From an uncultured Acetatifactor sp. (GTDB taxonomy: Bacteria > Bacillota > Clostridia > Lachnospirales > Lachnospiraceae): 16,072 nucleotides of DNA. The DNA lies in the NCBI GenBank assembly GCA_910585805.1, contig CAJUFB010000085.1, forward strand, positions 1-16,072. Direction: 5' to 3'. The translations under genes were made by a program, and so were the position numbers. Below the pieces are notes generated by a model. That model searched no databases, had not been told where the DNA came from, and saw only the letters and a list, made by a program, of their open reading frames with translations. Of the stretch, positions 7,217 to 14,358 are shown one piece after another (position 1 is the first letter of the stretch; every line of letters starts with the position of its first letter).

Positions 7217-9781
7217 CTATGTTATACTTCTTAGTCTTTCCACAACAGACTGTTTATTCATGGCACTGGTAAGAATACGCGCCATGCATCCGCATAGCAG
7301 CACAGAAAAAACCAGCAGCATAATCAAAGCTTGCAAAAACTCACCCACCGAGAACCCGGTAAACAGGGAATTCATACCGAGAAAATAAGTAAGAGCAGCT
7401 CCGCCCACTGCTGCCAAGCCGGAAGCCAAAAAAACATAACGGGCATATTTTCCAAAAATGTCTCTTTCCATCTGTTTTTTCGTCATTCCGATGGACTGCA
7501 TGGCCGCATATTCCAGTTTACGGGCAGATACATCCGTAGACACTGTATTCACTACATTGGAAATACCGATCAATCCTACAATGCCGGCCAGAAATATCCC
7601 AAGAATCATCATGATTCTCTTTTTCCCTGTATAATTTATTTCATCTTCGTATTTCGATTGAAAATACATCTGTAAATTGCCTTCGTCTCGAATCACTTCC
7701 CTAACCGCTTCATATCTTTCCTTTTCTTCTCTTAAAGCCACTACACCGGTTTCCACTGCCTTTGCACTGTCGTCAAAGCATATTTTTGTTACAAAATCTT
7801 CGTATCCAGAATAAATGCTTTTAAAATCTTCATCATTCAGTACAATATTCCCATGCTGGATATTGGAAGTACCATACGGATCCGTGCATGCAATCACAGC
7901 CATGACAATAAATTCCTTTTTCATATACTGGTCTGCCCTGTCATCCCAAAAGGTTATTTTGACATGGTCTCCTGCATGTACCAGACCTTCTTCCTCTTTA
8001 TCGAAAGTCACGTTTACCCATTCCGGGCAGCGCTGGTAAACCATATAACCGCCTTCCTCAAATTTCTCCGCATCCATCTTCCCTTCTATTATATGAAAAT
8101 ATTTTTCCTCTGCTGGAAGGTATTCCGCCTCCATACCCATGACTCCCACTCTATAATTTCCCTTCTCGCTTTCCGTTATCCGGTTATAACTTCCTTCCTC
8201 CAGTTTCTCATTATAAGCCGCAAGGTCCCTGGCGATTTCTCCTTCTTTTACTATCTCACCCATGGAAGCAAGATACACATTAATCTCCCCGTCCTCTTCT
8301 TTATAGTCCGGCTTTACCCTTGCCTCATAATAAACCCTGAAATTTTCCACAAAAGGCAGTTCTTCCAGCCTTTCCACCATTTCCCGGCTGACGGGCATAT
8401 AAGCTTCGTCCATCGCCCATATACTCCCCCTGTGCGTTACCCTGAAATCTGTCTCATTATATCTGTCTTTCATAATCTCTATATCGTACCCCATGGCCAG
8501 GGTATATACAGCCAGGAAAAGAATGCCGCTTAAAGAAAAAGAAATCACAGAAAATATCCCCTTCTTTCTCTTTCCTCCATATCTGGCCGCTTCCACAGGG
8601 GAAATGCGGCAGGCGATCTTAAAGGGCTTCATCGTACTGATATATACTGTCAGCCAGGAAAAAACCAAATTCAAAGTGAAAGTCTTTACAAATCCCGCCG
8701 GCTGGTAATATCCCGAAATGCCATCCATAAAATAGTGAATGATTATTTTCCCTGAAATGTCACCTATCAAAAATCCGATGATGCTTCCCACAGCAATTCC
8801 TGTCATGGCAATCCTGTTCATTTGGATGAACAGCATACGGCGCAGCTGCTTTGAGGTCATTCCAATTGTTTTTACCTTTCCATAAAAGCGAATTTCATTA
8901 GTAATGGAAATATCGAATACATTGTAGATGAAAAAATATCCGCAGGACATAATCATAAGGGCCATGAGAAAAACCGGGATTATAACAACAATACTTAAAT
9001 CGCTCATCTTATATCCTCTACTTTTTGCCCCCGACAATTCGATGACCTCATCCATTTTTTCCTCTTTATCATGCCCGAACCTGAAAAATTCCAGGTTATT
9101 CAGCTTCACATAAATAATATCCCCGTCAGGGGAAAGCCCTGGATTATAAGTATGGATAAAGCTTTCATGGGTATAAACCTCTGCATACATATTTTTTATG
9201 TTCTCAAGAGGGTTTCTGTAATATCCGCAGATGGTCATTGGTATTTCTTTTTCCACATCCTCACCGTTTTCCCTGACCACTATCACAATCGGATAAACGA
9301 TTCCTACCTTTTCCCCAAGTTCCAATTGCTCCGACATCGTATCGGGAACTAATATTTCATCCGGCCTTTCTGGATATTTCCCCACAATCAGCTCCACCTT
9401 ATTCTTGTCATAATGTACGCTGTCCGCCGCAAACAATCTCGTTTCCACGCCTGCAAATTCCTTATTGTGCAGATATGTACTGCTGCACCTTCTCACAAAA
9501 GCAGCCCACTCCACCTGCGGAAGCGCTCTGACTTTTTCCAATATTTCATAATCTCCATAAACACAATTCCCATCTGCTCCGGGGCCGGGAGAAGCCCCTG
9601 TCGCAAGGGAAACCGTGCGTACCAGGCTCAATCCTACATTAAAAACAACAGCAAGTAAAACAGCAGTGAGTATGACCGCCAGGACAGCTACCCGATTTCT
9701 GACTGTATGCACCTTATAATCTTCCATCGCCAGTTCTTTCTCGATACCTGTATTCGGATTTCCGAACATCATGCATTTCAT
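7217..9781 (-). CDS. FtsX/MacB-type ABC permease, 854 aa
   Basis: A large membrane protein of the FtsX-like permease family. It has a first transmembrane helix at about residues 28-52 and an extracellular domain (about 55-265). Three or four helices follow at about 268-432, containing the cytoplasmic FtsX-type motif EIRFYGKVKTIGMTSKQLRR. A second large extracellular domain spans about 445-705, and a C-terminal three-helix FtsX module begins at about 712, with its own copy of the coupling motif (KLEYAAMQSIGMTKKQ). This two-module layout is usual in Firmicutes proteins that pair with MacB/LolD-type ATPases for export of, or resistance to, peptides and lipids; it lacks the BceB layout. ATG 9781 overlaps the ATPase stop (TGATG), indicating tight coupling; a TTG one codon earlier is less likely. 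The many charged residues in the extracellular domains suggest substrate contact outside the cell. No two-component system is adjacent. Confidence 0.88.
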   Translation of the reverse strand: MKCMMFGNPNTGIEKELAMEDYKVHTVRNRVAVLAVILTAVLLAVVFNVGLSLVRTVSLATGASPGPGADGNCVYGDYEILEKVRALPQVEWAAFVRRCSSTYLHNKEFAGVETRLFAADSVHYDKNKVELIVGKYPERPDEILVPDTMSEQLELGEKVGIVYPIVIVVRENGEDVEKEIPMTICGYYRNPLENIKNMYAEVYTHESFIHTYNPGLSPDGDIIYVKLNNLEFFRFGHDKEEKMDEVIELSGAKSRGYKMSDLSIVVIIPVFLMALMIMSCGYFFIYNVFDISITNEIRFYGKVKTIGMTSKQLRRMLFIQMNRIAMTGIAVGSIIGFLIGDISGKIIIHYFMDGISGYYQPAGFVKTFTLNLVFSWLTVYISTMKPFKIACRISPVEAARYGGKRKKGIFSVISFSLSGILFLAVYTLAMGYDIEIMKDRYNETDFRVTHRGSIWAMDEAYMPVSREMVERLEELPFVENFRVYYEARVKPDYKEEDGEINVYLASMGEIVKEGEIARDLAAYNEKLEEGSYNRITESEKGNYRVGVMGMEAEYLPAEEKYFHIIEGKMDAEKFEEGGYMVYQRCPEWVNVTFDKEEEGLVHAGDHVKITFWDDRADQYMKKEFIVMAVIACTDPYGTSNIQHGNIVLNDEDFKSIYSGYEDFVTKICFDDSAKAVETGVVALREEKERYEAVREVIRDEGNLQMYFQSKYEDEINYTGKKRIMMILGIFLAGIVGLIGISNVVNTVSTDVSARKLEYAAMQSIGMTKKQMERDIFGKYARYVFLASGLAAVGGAALTYFLGMNSLFTGFSVGEFLQALIMLLVFSVLLCGCMARILTSAMNKQSVVERLRSIT

Positions 9782-10455
9782 CAAGCCTTACCCCCTGTAA
9801 TCTTTCCATCCTCCAGATGGAGCACCCTGTCCGCCAGCTGCGCAATCGCTTCATTATGAGTGATCATGATAATCGTCTGATGAAACTCCTTTCCCGTCTT
9901 CCTCAACAATCCCATAACCTCCGTACTCGTCTTGGAATCCAGGTTCCCGGTCGGTTCATCCGCAAGAAGAACCGCAGGCTTTGCTGCAATCGCTCTGGCA
10001 ATCGCCACTCTCTGCTGCTGTCCGCCGGAAAGCTGGTTTGGATAACAATCCATTTTTCCTTCTATTCCAAGCGCTTTGCATATATGCCTGATGTATTCCT
10101 CATCCACCTTATTTCCATCCAGCCGTATAGGGAGCGTAATATTTTTATATACATTCAATACGGATATCAAATTATAATTCTGGAAAACAAATCCAATATT
10201 TCTGCGCCGGAATATAGTCAGTTCTTCCTCCCCCATATGCATGATCGACTGACCTCCTATTACCACTTCTCCGTCATCCGCATAATCTAGTCCTCCGATC
10301 AGATTCAATAAAGTGGTTTTTCCGCTTCCGGATATTCCCACCACAGCAGTAAAACTACCTTTCTCTATCGAAAAGCTGATGTCATTCACCGCCTTTATGG
10401 TGTTTTCCCCGTTTCCATAATACTTTTTTAGATGAATTGCCTTTAAAATCTCCAT
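9781..10455 (-). CDS. MacB/LolD-type ABC ATPase (intact)
   Basis: A complete 224-aa ATPase of the FtsE/LolD/MacB group. Walker A is GISGSGKTT (40-48), the Q-loop is Q92 in FVFQNYNL, the signature is LSGGQQQR (142-149), Walker B is VLLADE (162-167), the D-loop is GNLDS, and the switch histidine is H200 in ITHNE. It powers the FtsX permease encoded immediately downstream, with which it overlaps. I start it at ATG 10455, six bases after a GAGGTG ribosome site; the GTG three codons earlier overlaps that site. It is paralogous to the broken ATPase at 823-1449 and serves as the ruler for that deletion. Upstream lies a 300-base gap, so the pair probably has its own promoter there, although I could not place one with confidence. 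Confidence 0.93.
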   Translation of the reverse strand: MEILKAIHLKKYYGNGENTIKAVNDISFSIEKGSFTAVVGISGSGKTTLLNLIGGLDYADDGEVVIGGQSIMHMGEEELTIFRRRNIGFVFQNYNLISVLNVYKNITLPIRLDGNKVDEEYIRHICKALGIEGKMDCYPNQLSGGQQQRVAIARAIAAKPAVLLADEPTGNLDSKTSTEVMGLLRKTGKEFHQTIIMITHNEAIAQLADRVLHLEDGKITGGKA

Positions 10456-10524
10456 GCTGCCCACCTCTTTATTGCTTGTATTCCAAAACTTTTTTCAGCT
10501 CTCATGAAGCGAACCGGGATCAGG

Positions 10525-10562
10525 TAAAAAATAAGAGCTCCCAATATAGATCAGAAGCTCTT
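10525..10562 (-). terminator. Possible terminator of the TetR2/SRPBCC operon
   Basis: On the minus strand AAGAGCT (10562-10556) pairs with AGCTCTT (10539-10533) around a 16-base loop. ATTTTTT follows at 10531-10525. The stem is short and the loop long, so it is only a moderate candidate. It lies about 220 bases past the SRPBCC stop codon. Confidence 0.35.
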
Positions 10563-10627
10563 TCATACGCACCTATCCAGCTGGCCTCCTGTAGATGACA
10601 GGATGATAATGTTCCTTCTTTGATCCA

Positions 10628-10666
10628 CCTTCTTATTATCACCCTATTGACCGATTTTGAGAAGAC
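10628..10666 (+). repeat. Right copy of a diverged direct repeat
   Basis: The core TTGACCGATTTTGAGAAGAC (10647-10666) matches the left copy at 727-746 in 17 of 20 positions. CCGCCCACTAT follows directly (10667-10677). The copies lie about 9.9 kb apart in the same orientation. Too short and diverged to be called an attachment site on present evidence. Confidence 0.4.
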
Positions 10667-10780
10667 CCGCCCACTATCCATTCTGTCCAAGCTCAAAACT
10701 ACCGTAAAGTCAACAACCCCGCTGCAAGCTGATGGGGCATCCAACATTCCCACATACTATTTCATCCCTGTAATACCACC

Positions 10781-11176
10781 TCATTGCCCCAAAGCCTTTT
10801 TCAGGTCCTTTATATATAAAGCCTGCTGCCTTTTCAGATACGCCCCGATAAACGGTTTCATGAACCATCTTTTTGCTGTAACGTCCTCCGTGAAATCAAT
10901 CGTTGTTACGCCGCCCCCGCTGGAAAAAATCCCTGTCCAGTGACCATACATGTTGTCATTCTCCATATCAAATTCCCATCTCCTGCATTCTTCCTTTACA
11001 GTTACAGTAAAAACTGTCTGATAACCGGAGGTTGTGTGTTCCACAAATTGTTTCTCATCTATGACCTCCACTTTGCTTAAATCACTGCGCCATGCGGTAT
11101 CCTCCAGCGAAGTCACAATATCCCAGACCCTTTGTAATTCCGCATGAAAGTCTGCCCGTATATTTGAAATTGCCAT
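10781..11176 (-). CDS. SRPBCC-fold (START-like) protein
   Basis: A 131-aa cytoplasmic protein of the SRPBCC superfamily (polyketide cyclase/START-like helix-grip fold). It opens with the typical strand and helix (ISNIRADFHAELQRVWDIVT), followed by TAWRSDLSKVEVID, where family members carry a W-P/S-x-D motif. Alternating strands follow (FVEHTTSGYQTVFTVTVKEE, RRWEFDMEND), and a long C-terminal helix closes the pocket (KPFIGAYLKRQQALYIKDLKKAL). Such proteins bind hydrophobic ligands or catalyse cyclisation or hydrolysis. I start it at ATG 11176, nine bases after AAAGGA; ATG 11185 would lie almost on the ribosome site. The TetR2 stop codon ends one base before, so the two are translationally coupled. 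Its position matches that of the NTF2-fold gene next to TetR1. The ligand is unknown. Confidence 0.8.
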   Translation of the reverse strand: MAISNIRADFHAELQRVWDIVTSLEDTAWRSDLSKVEVIDEKQFVEHTTSGYQTVFTVTVKEECRRWEFDMENDNMYGHWTGIFSSGGGVTTIDFTEDVTAKRWFMKPFIGAYLKRQQALYIKDLKKALGQ

Positions 11177-11177
11177 C

Positions 11178-11792
11178 TTAATCATTCCTTTCTTTCAGGT
11201 ATACCATCCTCCACTGTCCGGTCCTCTTCAAAATATCCTTTTCCAGAAAATCCGGGGCAAGTTCACCGGATGAAAACATCTGCCAGTAGCAGCTAAGTAA
11301 ATAGCCATTGATTTCCTCCAGCAGCAGACGTGTGTCAATGCCCGGCCGGAACGAATCCGTATCCATCGGCATCAGCATATTATCTATCCCCTGACTGTAT
11401 GCCGCCTTATAGTTGTGCCGAAGCTCCCCTTTGATTTCCGGGTTTTCTTCAAAAAGCGCCCTTAATGCGAATAAGTATATGGTTGGCGCTTCCCTCATAA
11501 ATACGCAGTTCGCCAATACCCTCTGGCAAATAATCTCAAAAAAATCTGTGCTCTGTGTATGGCCTTTCCCTGCTGCCTCGCGGAAGAGCCTGCCCGCATG
11601 TTCCCAAAGGTACAGATACAGCTCTTTTTTATTTATGAAATAATGAAACAGCAAAGATTTGGATACGCCGCCGGCATCTGCCAGCTGGGACATGGATGCA
11701 TTTTTATAACTGTTCCTGGAAAACACCTCGTATGCCGCATTGATGATCTGCTCCTGCCTTTCTACCGGGAGCGCAAAAAATTTCTCATTCAT
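11178..11792 (-). CDS. TetR/AcrR-family regulator (TetR2)
   Basis: A 204-aa TetR-type regulator with the DNA-binding domain at residues about 10-60 (helix-turn-helix about 34-53, SKSLLFHYFINKKELY) and a C-terminal ligand/dimer domain. It is a close paralogue of TetR1: the recognition region is almost unchanged, so the two may read the same or very similar operators. The start is ATG 11792, which overlaps the upstream alkylation-repair stop in an ATGA and has GGAGG six bases upstream. The longer frame to 11951 is out-of-frame overlap with that gene and is not used. It is the third gene of a four-gene operon (AraC, AlkD-like, TetR2, SRPBCC). Likely a repressor of its own operon or the neighbouring exporters; the inducer is unknown. 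Confidence 0.9.
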   Translation of the reverse strand: MNEKFFALPVERQEQIINAAYEVFSRNSYKNASMSQLADAGGVSKSLLFHYFINKKELYLYLWEHAGRLFREAAGKGHTQSTDFFEIICQRVLANCVFMREAPTIYLFALRALFEENPEIKGELRHNYKAAYSQGIDNMLMPMDTDSFRPGIDTRLLLEEINGYLLSCYWQMFSSGELAPDFLEKDILKRTGQWRMVYLKERND

Positions 11793-12544
11793 CCCGATCC
11801 TCCCGTGGACTGTTCCTCCATTGTCTCTTTCCCCATCCTGGTATTTGCAGAGATCAGGCGTCTGCGTCCCTCTGCTTTTACCATAGTTTCCAGTTCTTTC
11901 ACTACATCCTTTCCAATCCACCTCTGTGCTTTGCTGCCTCTTTCCATCCATTCATGGGCAAGCATAAGCGCTTCTTCGTTATAATGGAAATTTTTCTTCC
12001 CGATTTCCTTCAGGGCGCTGGAGGCCGCTTTTTTCACATGTTCCCGTTCATCATCCGAATACTGCATGATCAATTGCAGGTAACCGTCCACCGTTTCATC
12101 CGGCAGCTTCTTATCATGTATCACAGAACCTGCAATCAGTACAAATGCCGCCCTTTTTTTATAAAGCTGCGGCCCCTGAATCCAATTTGTAATGAAGGCA
12201 TCCCGGCCCTTCATTTTCAGGAATAAATTCCTGCACAGGTGGTCACATAAGTCCCAGGACGCCACATCACAAAGCAGACTCTCTGCCTCCGCTTCTGCTG
12301 TTTCCTTCGGATTCATCAGCAGGACAGACAGCATCCGAGCCTCATGGTATTTTGTGTCCCACAGCTCAAATGCAAGCCCCTGCGATTTTTTGATTTTCTT
12401 TGCAAAACTTCTTATCACGGATGCTGCCACACCGATACTGTTTTCTTCCGGTATCCCCATCCGAATTACATTTGCTTTATATTTCTCAGACGCATGTGCC
12501 TTCAGTTCTTTTATAATCTCCTGGCAATCCATCCCTGCCCCCAT
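11789..12544 (-). CDS. DNA alkylation repair protein, AlkD/AlkC-like
   Basis: A 251-aa all-helical protein of the HEAT-repeat DNA glycosylase family (AlkD-like). Known members remove N3- and N7-alkylated purines by binding the lesion-containing backbone without base flipping. The motif W97-DLC-D101 matches the family's W-x3-D, with D101 as the probable catalytic aspartate. R131 in LYKKRAAFVL fits the conserved arginine. The later position that is usually Trp (in K-x-A-x-x-W-A-L) is S176 here, so lesion contact may differ. A further ELWDTKYHEARML repeat (60-72) is typical. The last ~17 residues (TRMGKETMEEQSTGGSG) are a low-complexity tail that overlaps the TetR2 start. I start it at ATG 12544, with AAGGAG 11 bases upstream; ATG 12532 is an alternative. 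It follows the AraC/GyrI regulator by 18 bases. Family is secure; activity is inferred. Confidence 0.87.
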   Translation of the reverse strand: MGAGMDCQEIIKELKAHASEKYKANVIRMGIPEENSIGVAASVIRSFAKKIKKSQGLAFELWDTKYHEARMLSVLLMNPKETAEAEAESLLCDVASWDLCDHLCRNLFLKMKGRDAFITNWIQGPQLYKKRAAFVLIAGSVIHDKKLPDETVDGYLQLIMQYSDDEREHVKKAASSALKEIGKKNFHYNEEALMLAHEWMERGSKAQRWIGKDVVKELETMVKAEGRRRLISANTRMGKETMEEQSTGGSG

Positions 12545-12562
12545 TCCTGTTTCATCTCCTTC

Positions 12563-13399
12563 CTATTGTATCGGAAGCCAGTATTCATAGACCGCATCTT
12601 CCGGGTCCGCCTGGATATACACTTCAATATCCGGTATATTTGCGTAAGTATAGCCGGATGTGGGGAGCCACTGTGTAATGACACGCTTTTCCAGTTCCTG
12701 GAGTGTGCGGTTTGTTCCACGGCCTTCAAAGACTGCCCACCTGCATGCAGGAATCTGATATTCCTCAAATTTCCCGGCTTTTTGCTCTGAACGGACGGCA
12801 ATCATATATTTCCAGTCTTCCGTATGATGGACACTGACACCCAGTAGGCCTTTTGGCTCCCCATCTGCCATAGAACTTAACCAGGCAAGTGTACCGTCCT
12901 CCAGTGCGGCATCCCATACCGCCGGAATCCTCTCAAAATTTTCTGTAAGTTCTTTAGACAACGGGCAGGACAGTCCTATGAGCCGGAACGCCCCCTTTTC
13001 TTCTACCCGGAACTGCAATGGCGCCCCTCCATGTACTGCCATGGAAAAAGAAAGGGGCGGATATGCCTGAAAGGAAACCGGCTCTGTTTTTAAGGCAGAG
13101 GGAGTCGTTCCATGAAAATTCTTGAATGCCCTGGTAAATGCAGTAGGGGATTCATAGCCATACTTCATGGCAATATCGGTCACCTTCCTATTGCCTTTTT
13201 GCAGCTCCACAGCCGCCAGGGACAGCCTGCGCCGCCGTATGTATTCCCGTAACGTCATGTCCGTCATGTATAAAAACATCTGCTGGAAGTAGTAGGAAGG
13301 GCAGCCCGCAATCACGGCCACATCTTCATAATCCAGTTCCCCATCCAGGTTTTCCTCTATAAATTCAATCGCCTGGTTTAACCTCTTGATCCAGTCCAT
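12563..13399 (-). CDS. AraC regulator with GyrI-like domain (AraC1)
   Basis: A 278-aa transcription factor with an N-terminal AraC-type double helix-turn-helix (about residues 8-105; the second helix pair ends in ESPTAFTRAFKNFHGTTPSAL). A C-terminal GyrI-like effector domain follows from about 125 (FRVEEKGAFRLIGLSC ... YEYWLPIQ). GyrI-like domains bind small molecules, and some stand-alone members hydrolyse cyclopropane-type genotoxins. ATG 13399 has GGAGG six bases upstream; a longer frame to 13456 lacks a ribosome site. A -10-like TATACT (13428-13423, minus) lies 24 bases upstream and a perfect AACGATA/TATCGTT dyad farther out (13460-13499), consistent with an activator-type promoter. It heads the operon with the alkylation-repair gene, TetR2 and SRPBCC, and probably controls it in response to the ligand. 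It is only distantly similar to AraC2 at 15119-16012. Confidence 0.88.
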   Translation of the reverse strand: MDWIKRLNQAIEFIEENLDGELDYEDVAVIAGCPSYYFQQMFLYMTDMTLREYIRRRRLSLAAVELQKGNRKVTDIAMKYGYESPTAFTRAFKNFHGTTPSALKTEPVSFQAYPPLSFSMAVHGGAPLQFRVEEKGAFRLIGLSCPLSKELTENFERIPAVWDAALEDGTLAWLSSMADGEPKGLLGVSVHHTEDWKYMIAVRSEQKAGKFEEYQIPACRWAVFEGRGTNRTLQELEKRVITQWLPTSGYTYANIPDIEVYIQADPEDAVYEYWLPIQ

Positions 13400-13422
13400 A
13401 ATATCCCTCCCTGCTAATTTAA

Positions 13423-13428
13423 AGTATA
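13423..13428 (-). promoter_or_regulatory. Candidate -10 box for the AraC1 operon
   Basis: TATACT on the minus strand, 24 bases before the AraC1 start, would give a short leader that contains the GGAGG site. No good -35 hexamer lies 16-18 bases farther upstream, as is usual at activator-dependent promoters. Confidence 0.38.
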
Positions 13429-13459
13429 GCCGATTATCAGATAAAAAACCTCGCATTTG

Positions 13460-13499
13460 AACGATATGAATTGCTAGCTTATCCTCTGCTGGTATCGTT
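13460..13499. promoter_or_regulatory. Inverted repeat upstream of AraC1, candidate operator
   Basis: AACGATA (13460-13466) and TATCGTT (13493-13499) are a perfect 7-base inverted repeat with a 26-base spacer. The centre is about 64 bases upstream of the predicted AraC1 transcription start, a usual place for activator binding. The spacer is too large for a terminator stem. Confidence 0.4.
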
Positions 13500-13507
13500 T
13501 CTATTAT

Positions 13508-13540
13508 AAAAGGCAGCAGCGTTTCATGCTACTGCCCTTT
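13508..13540 (-). terminator. Probable terminator of the AraC2/DrrAB operon
   Basis: Minus-strand AAAGGGCAGTAG (13540-13529) pairs with CTGCTGCCTTTT (13519-13508), ten of twelve positions Watson-Crick plus one G-U, around a 9-base loop. A short TTTT-ATAAT tail follows. It lies 74 bases past the DrrB-like permease stop. The U-run is weak, so termination may be partial. Confidence 0.6.
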
Positions 13541-13614
13541 AAAAAGTTATGGAACTTCATTTTTCCTTCATATGAAAGAAAATAATATTTTTTCTCTCTT
13601 GCTATGGGATGCGG

Positions 13615-14358
13615 TCACTCCCATTTGAAACATTTCACCGCAACGCCTGTACATAAGATGGTAACGGTTCCCATGATTGCTGCCGGCATCCAGACAGATT
13701 CTGTATGTATTCCCAGAGAAGCCGCCTTCATAAGCTGTATCCCCTGTGTCAGCGGGAAAAGGGCGACCAGCTTCTGCATGGTCTCCGGCATTACCTCAAA
13801 GGGCAGCGTGGCCCCGGAAAAAATCAGCATGGGAAAATACAGCAGGCAGGCAATGACGCTGGCCATTTTTTCATTTTTTGCGATACCGCCCACCATCAGC
13901 CCGATGCTTAACGTGGAGACCAGGGTAAGGAGCCAGCTTCCAAGGAATGCCGCCGGGCTGCCGGGAAGCCTTACCCCCCACAAAACAGCCCCGATGGGGA
14001 AGACAAGCGCCATGGATACCGCGGCATACAGCACATAGATGGCAAACTCCACCCCCATCAGCATCACCGGGCTGATGGGCGTCACACGAAACCGTTTGAG
14101 GATTTTCCGCTCCCTGTACCCGGCTACCACCAGAGGCAGCCCCATCAGCCCGCCGGCGCAGATGGAGATGGCGCAGACCGCGCTCATGGACTGCTCCAGG
14201 AACGTATAGCCCGCCCCCGAAAAAGCGGGCTTTGCCTGGTAAATAAAACCAAGGATAAGCAGCACCACCACCGGCATGATGACCGCAAAGATCACCATGT
14301 TCATATTCCGGATATTCAGTTTCAGCTCTGTTTTTAAAAGACTGAAAAAAGTTCTCAT
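13615..14358 (-). CDS. ABC-2 permease, DrrB-like
   Basis: A 247-aa integral membrane protein with six predicted helices at about residues 19-40, 58-80, 100-128, 137-160, 168-190 and 222-242, the standard layout of ABC-2 (DrrB/NodJ-type) permeases. The region between helices 2 and 3 (RERKILKRFRVTPISPVML) carries the characteristic basic R-LK-R-TP-SP motif, which contacts the ATPase. A short loop (FSGATLPFEVMPE) before the last helices is also typical. ATG 14358 overlaps the ATPase stop by 4 bases, so the subunits are coupled. It exports drugs, lipids or antibiotics in known relatives; the substrate here is not evident. It ends the AraC2 operon. Confidence 0.9.
   Translation of the reverse strand: MRTFFSLLKTELKLNIRNMNMVIFAVIMPVVVLLILGFIYQAKPAFSGAGYTFLEQSMSAVCAISICAGGLMGLPLVVAGYRERKILKRFRVTPISPVMLMGVEFAIYVLYAAVSMALVFPIGAVLWGVRLPGSPAAFLGSWLLTLVSTLSIGLMVGGIAKNEKMASVIACLLYFPMLIFSGATLPFEVMPETMQKLVALFPLTQGIQLMKAASLGIHTESVWMPAAIMGTVTILCTGVAVKCFKWE

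Larger units (their letters stand above)
10465..10780. other. Intergenic stretch with repeat and possible relic
   Basis: This 316-base gap separates the SRPBCC gene from the MacB-type ATPase. It holds a minus-strand hairpin with a T-run (10525-10562), the right copy of the direct repeat (10628-10666), and a short open frame (10520-10753, minus; 77 codons) with no usable ribosome site. That frame contains GRVFSKSVNRVIIRR, and its counterpart at the left repeat reads VFFESVNGGII, so both may derive from a degraded element. I see no supported gene. Confidence 0.45.

Noticed and set aside
7210..7222. ACATA-ATC-TATGT palindrome at the end of the FtsX gene
   Set aside because: It overlaps the stop codon and is short and AT-rich; no promoter is seen near it, so it is weak evidence for an operator.
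11793..11951. 53-residue N-terminal extension of TetR2
   Set aside because: It overlaps the alkylation-repair gene out of frame; the ATG at 11792 has an ideal ribosome site and aligns with the TetR1 N-terminus.
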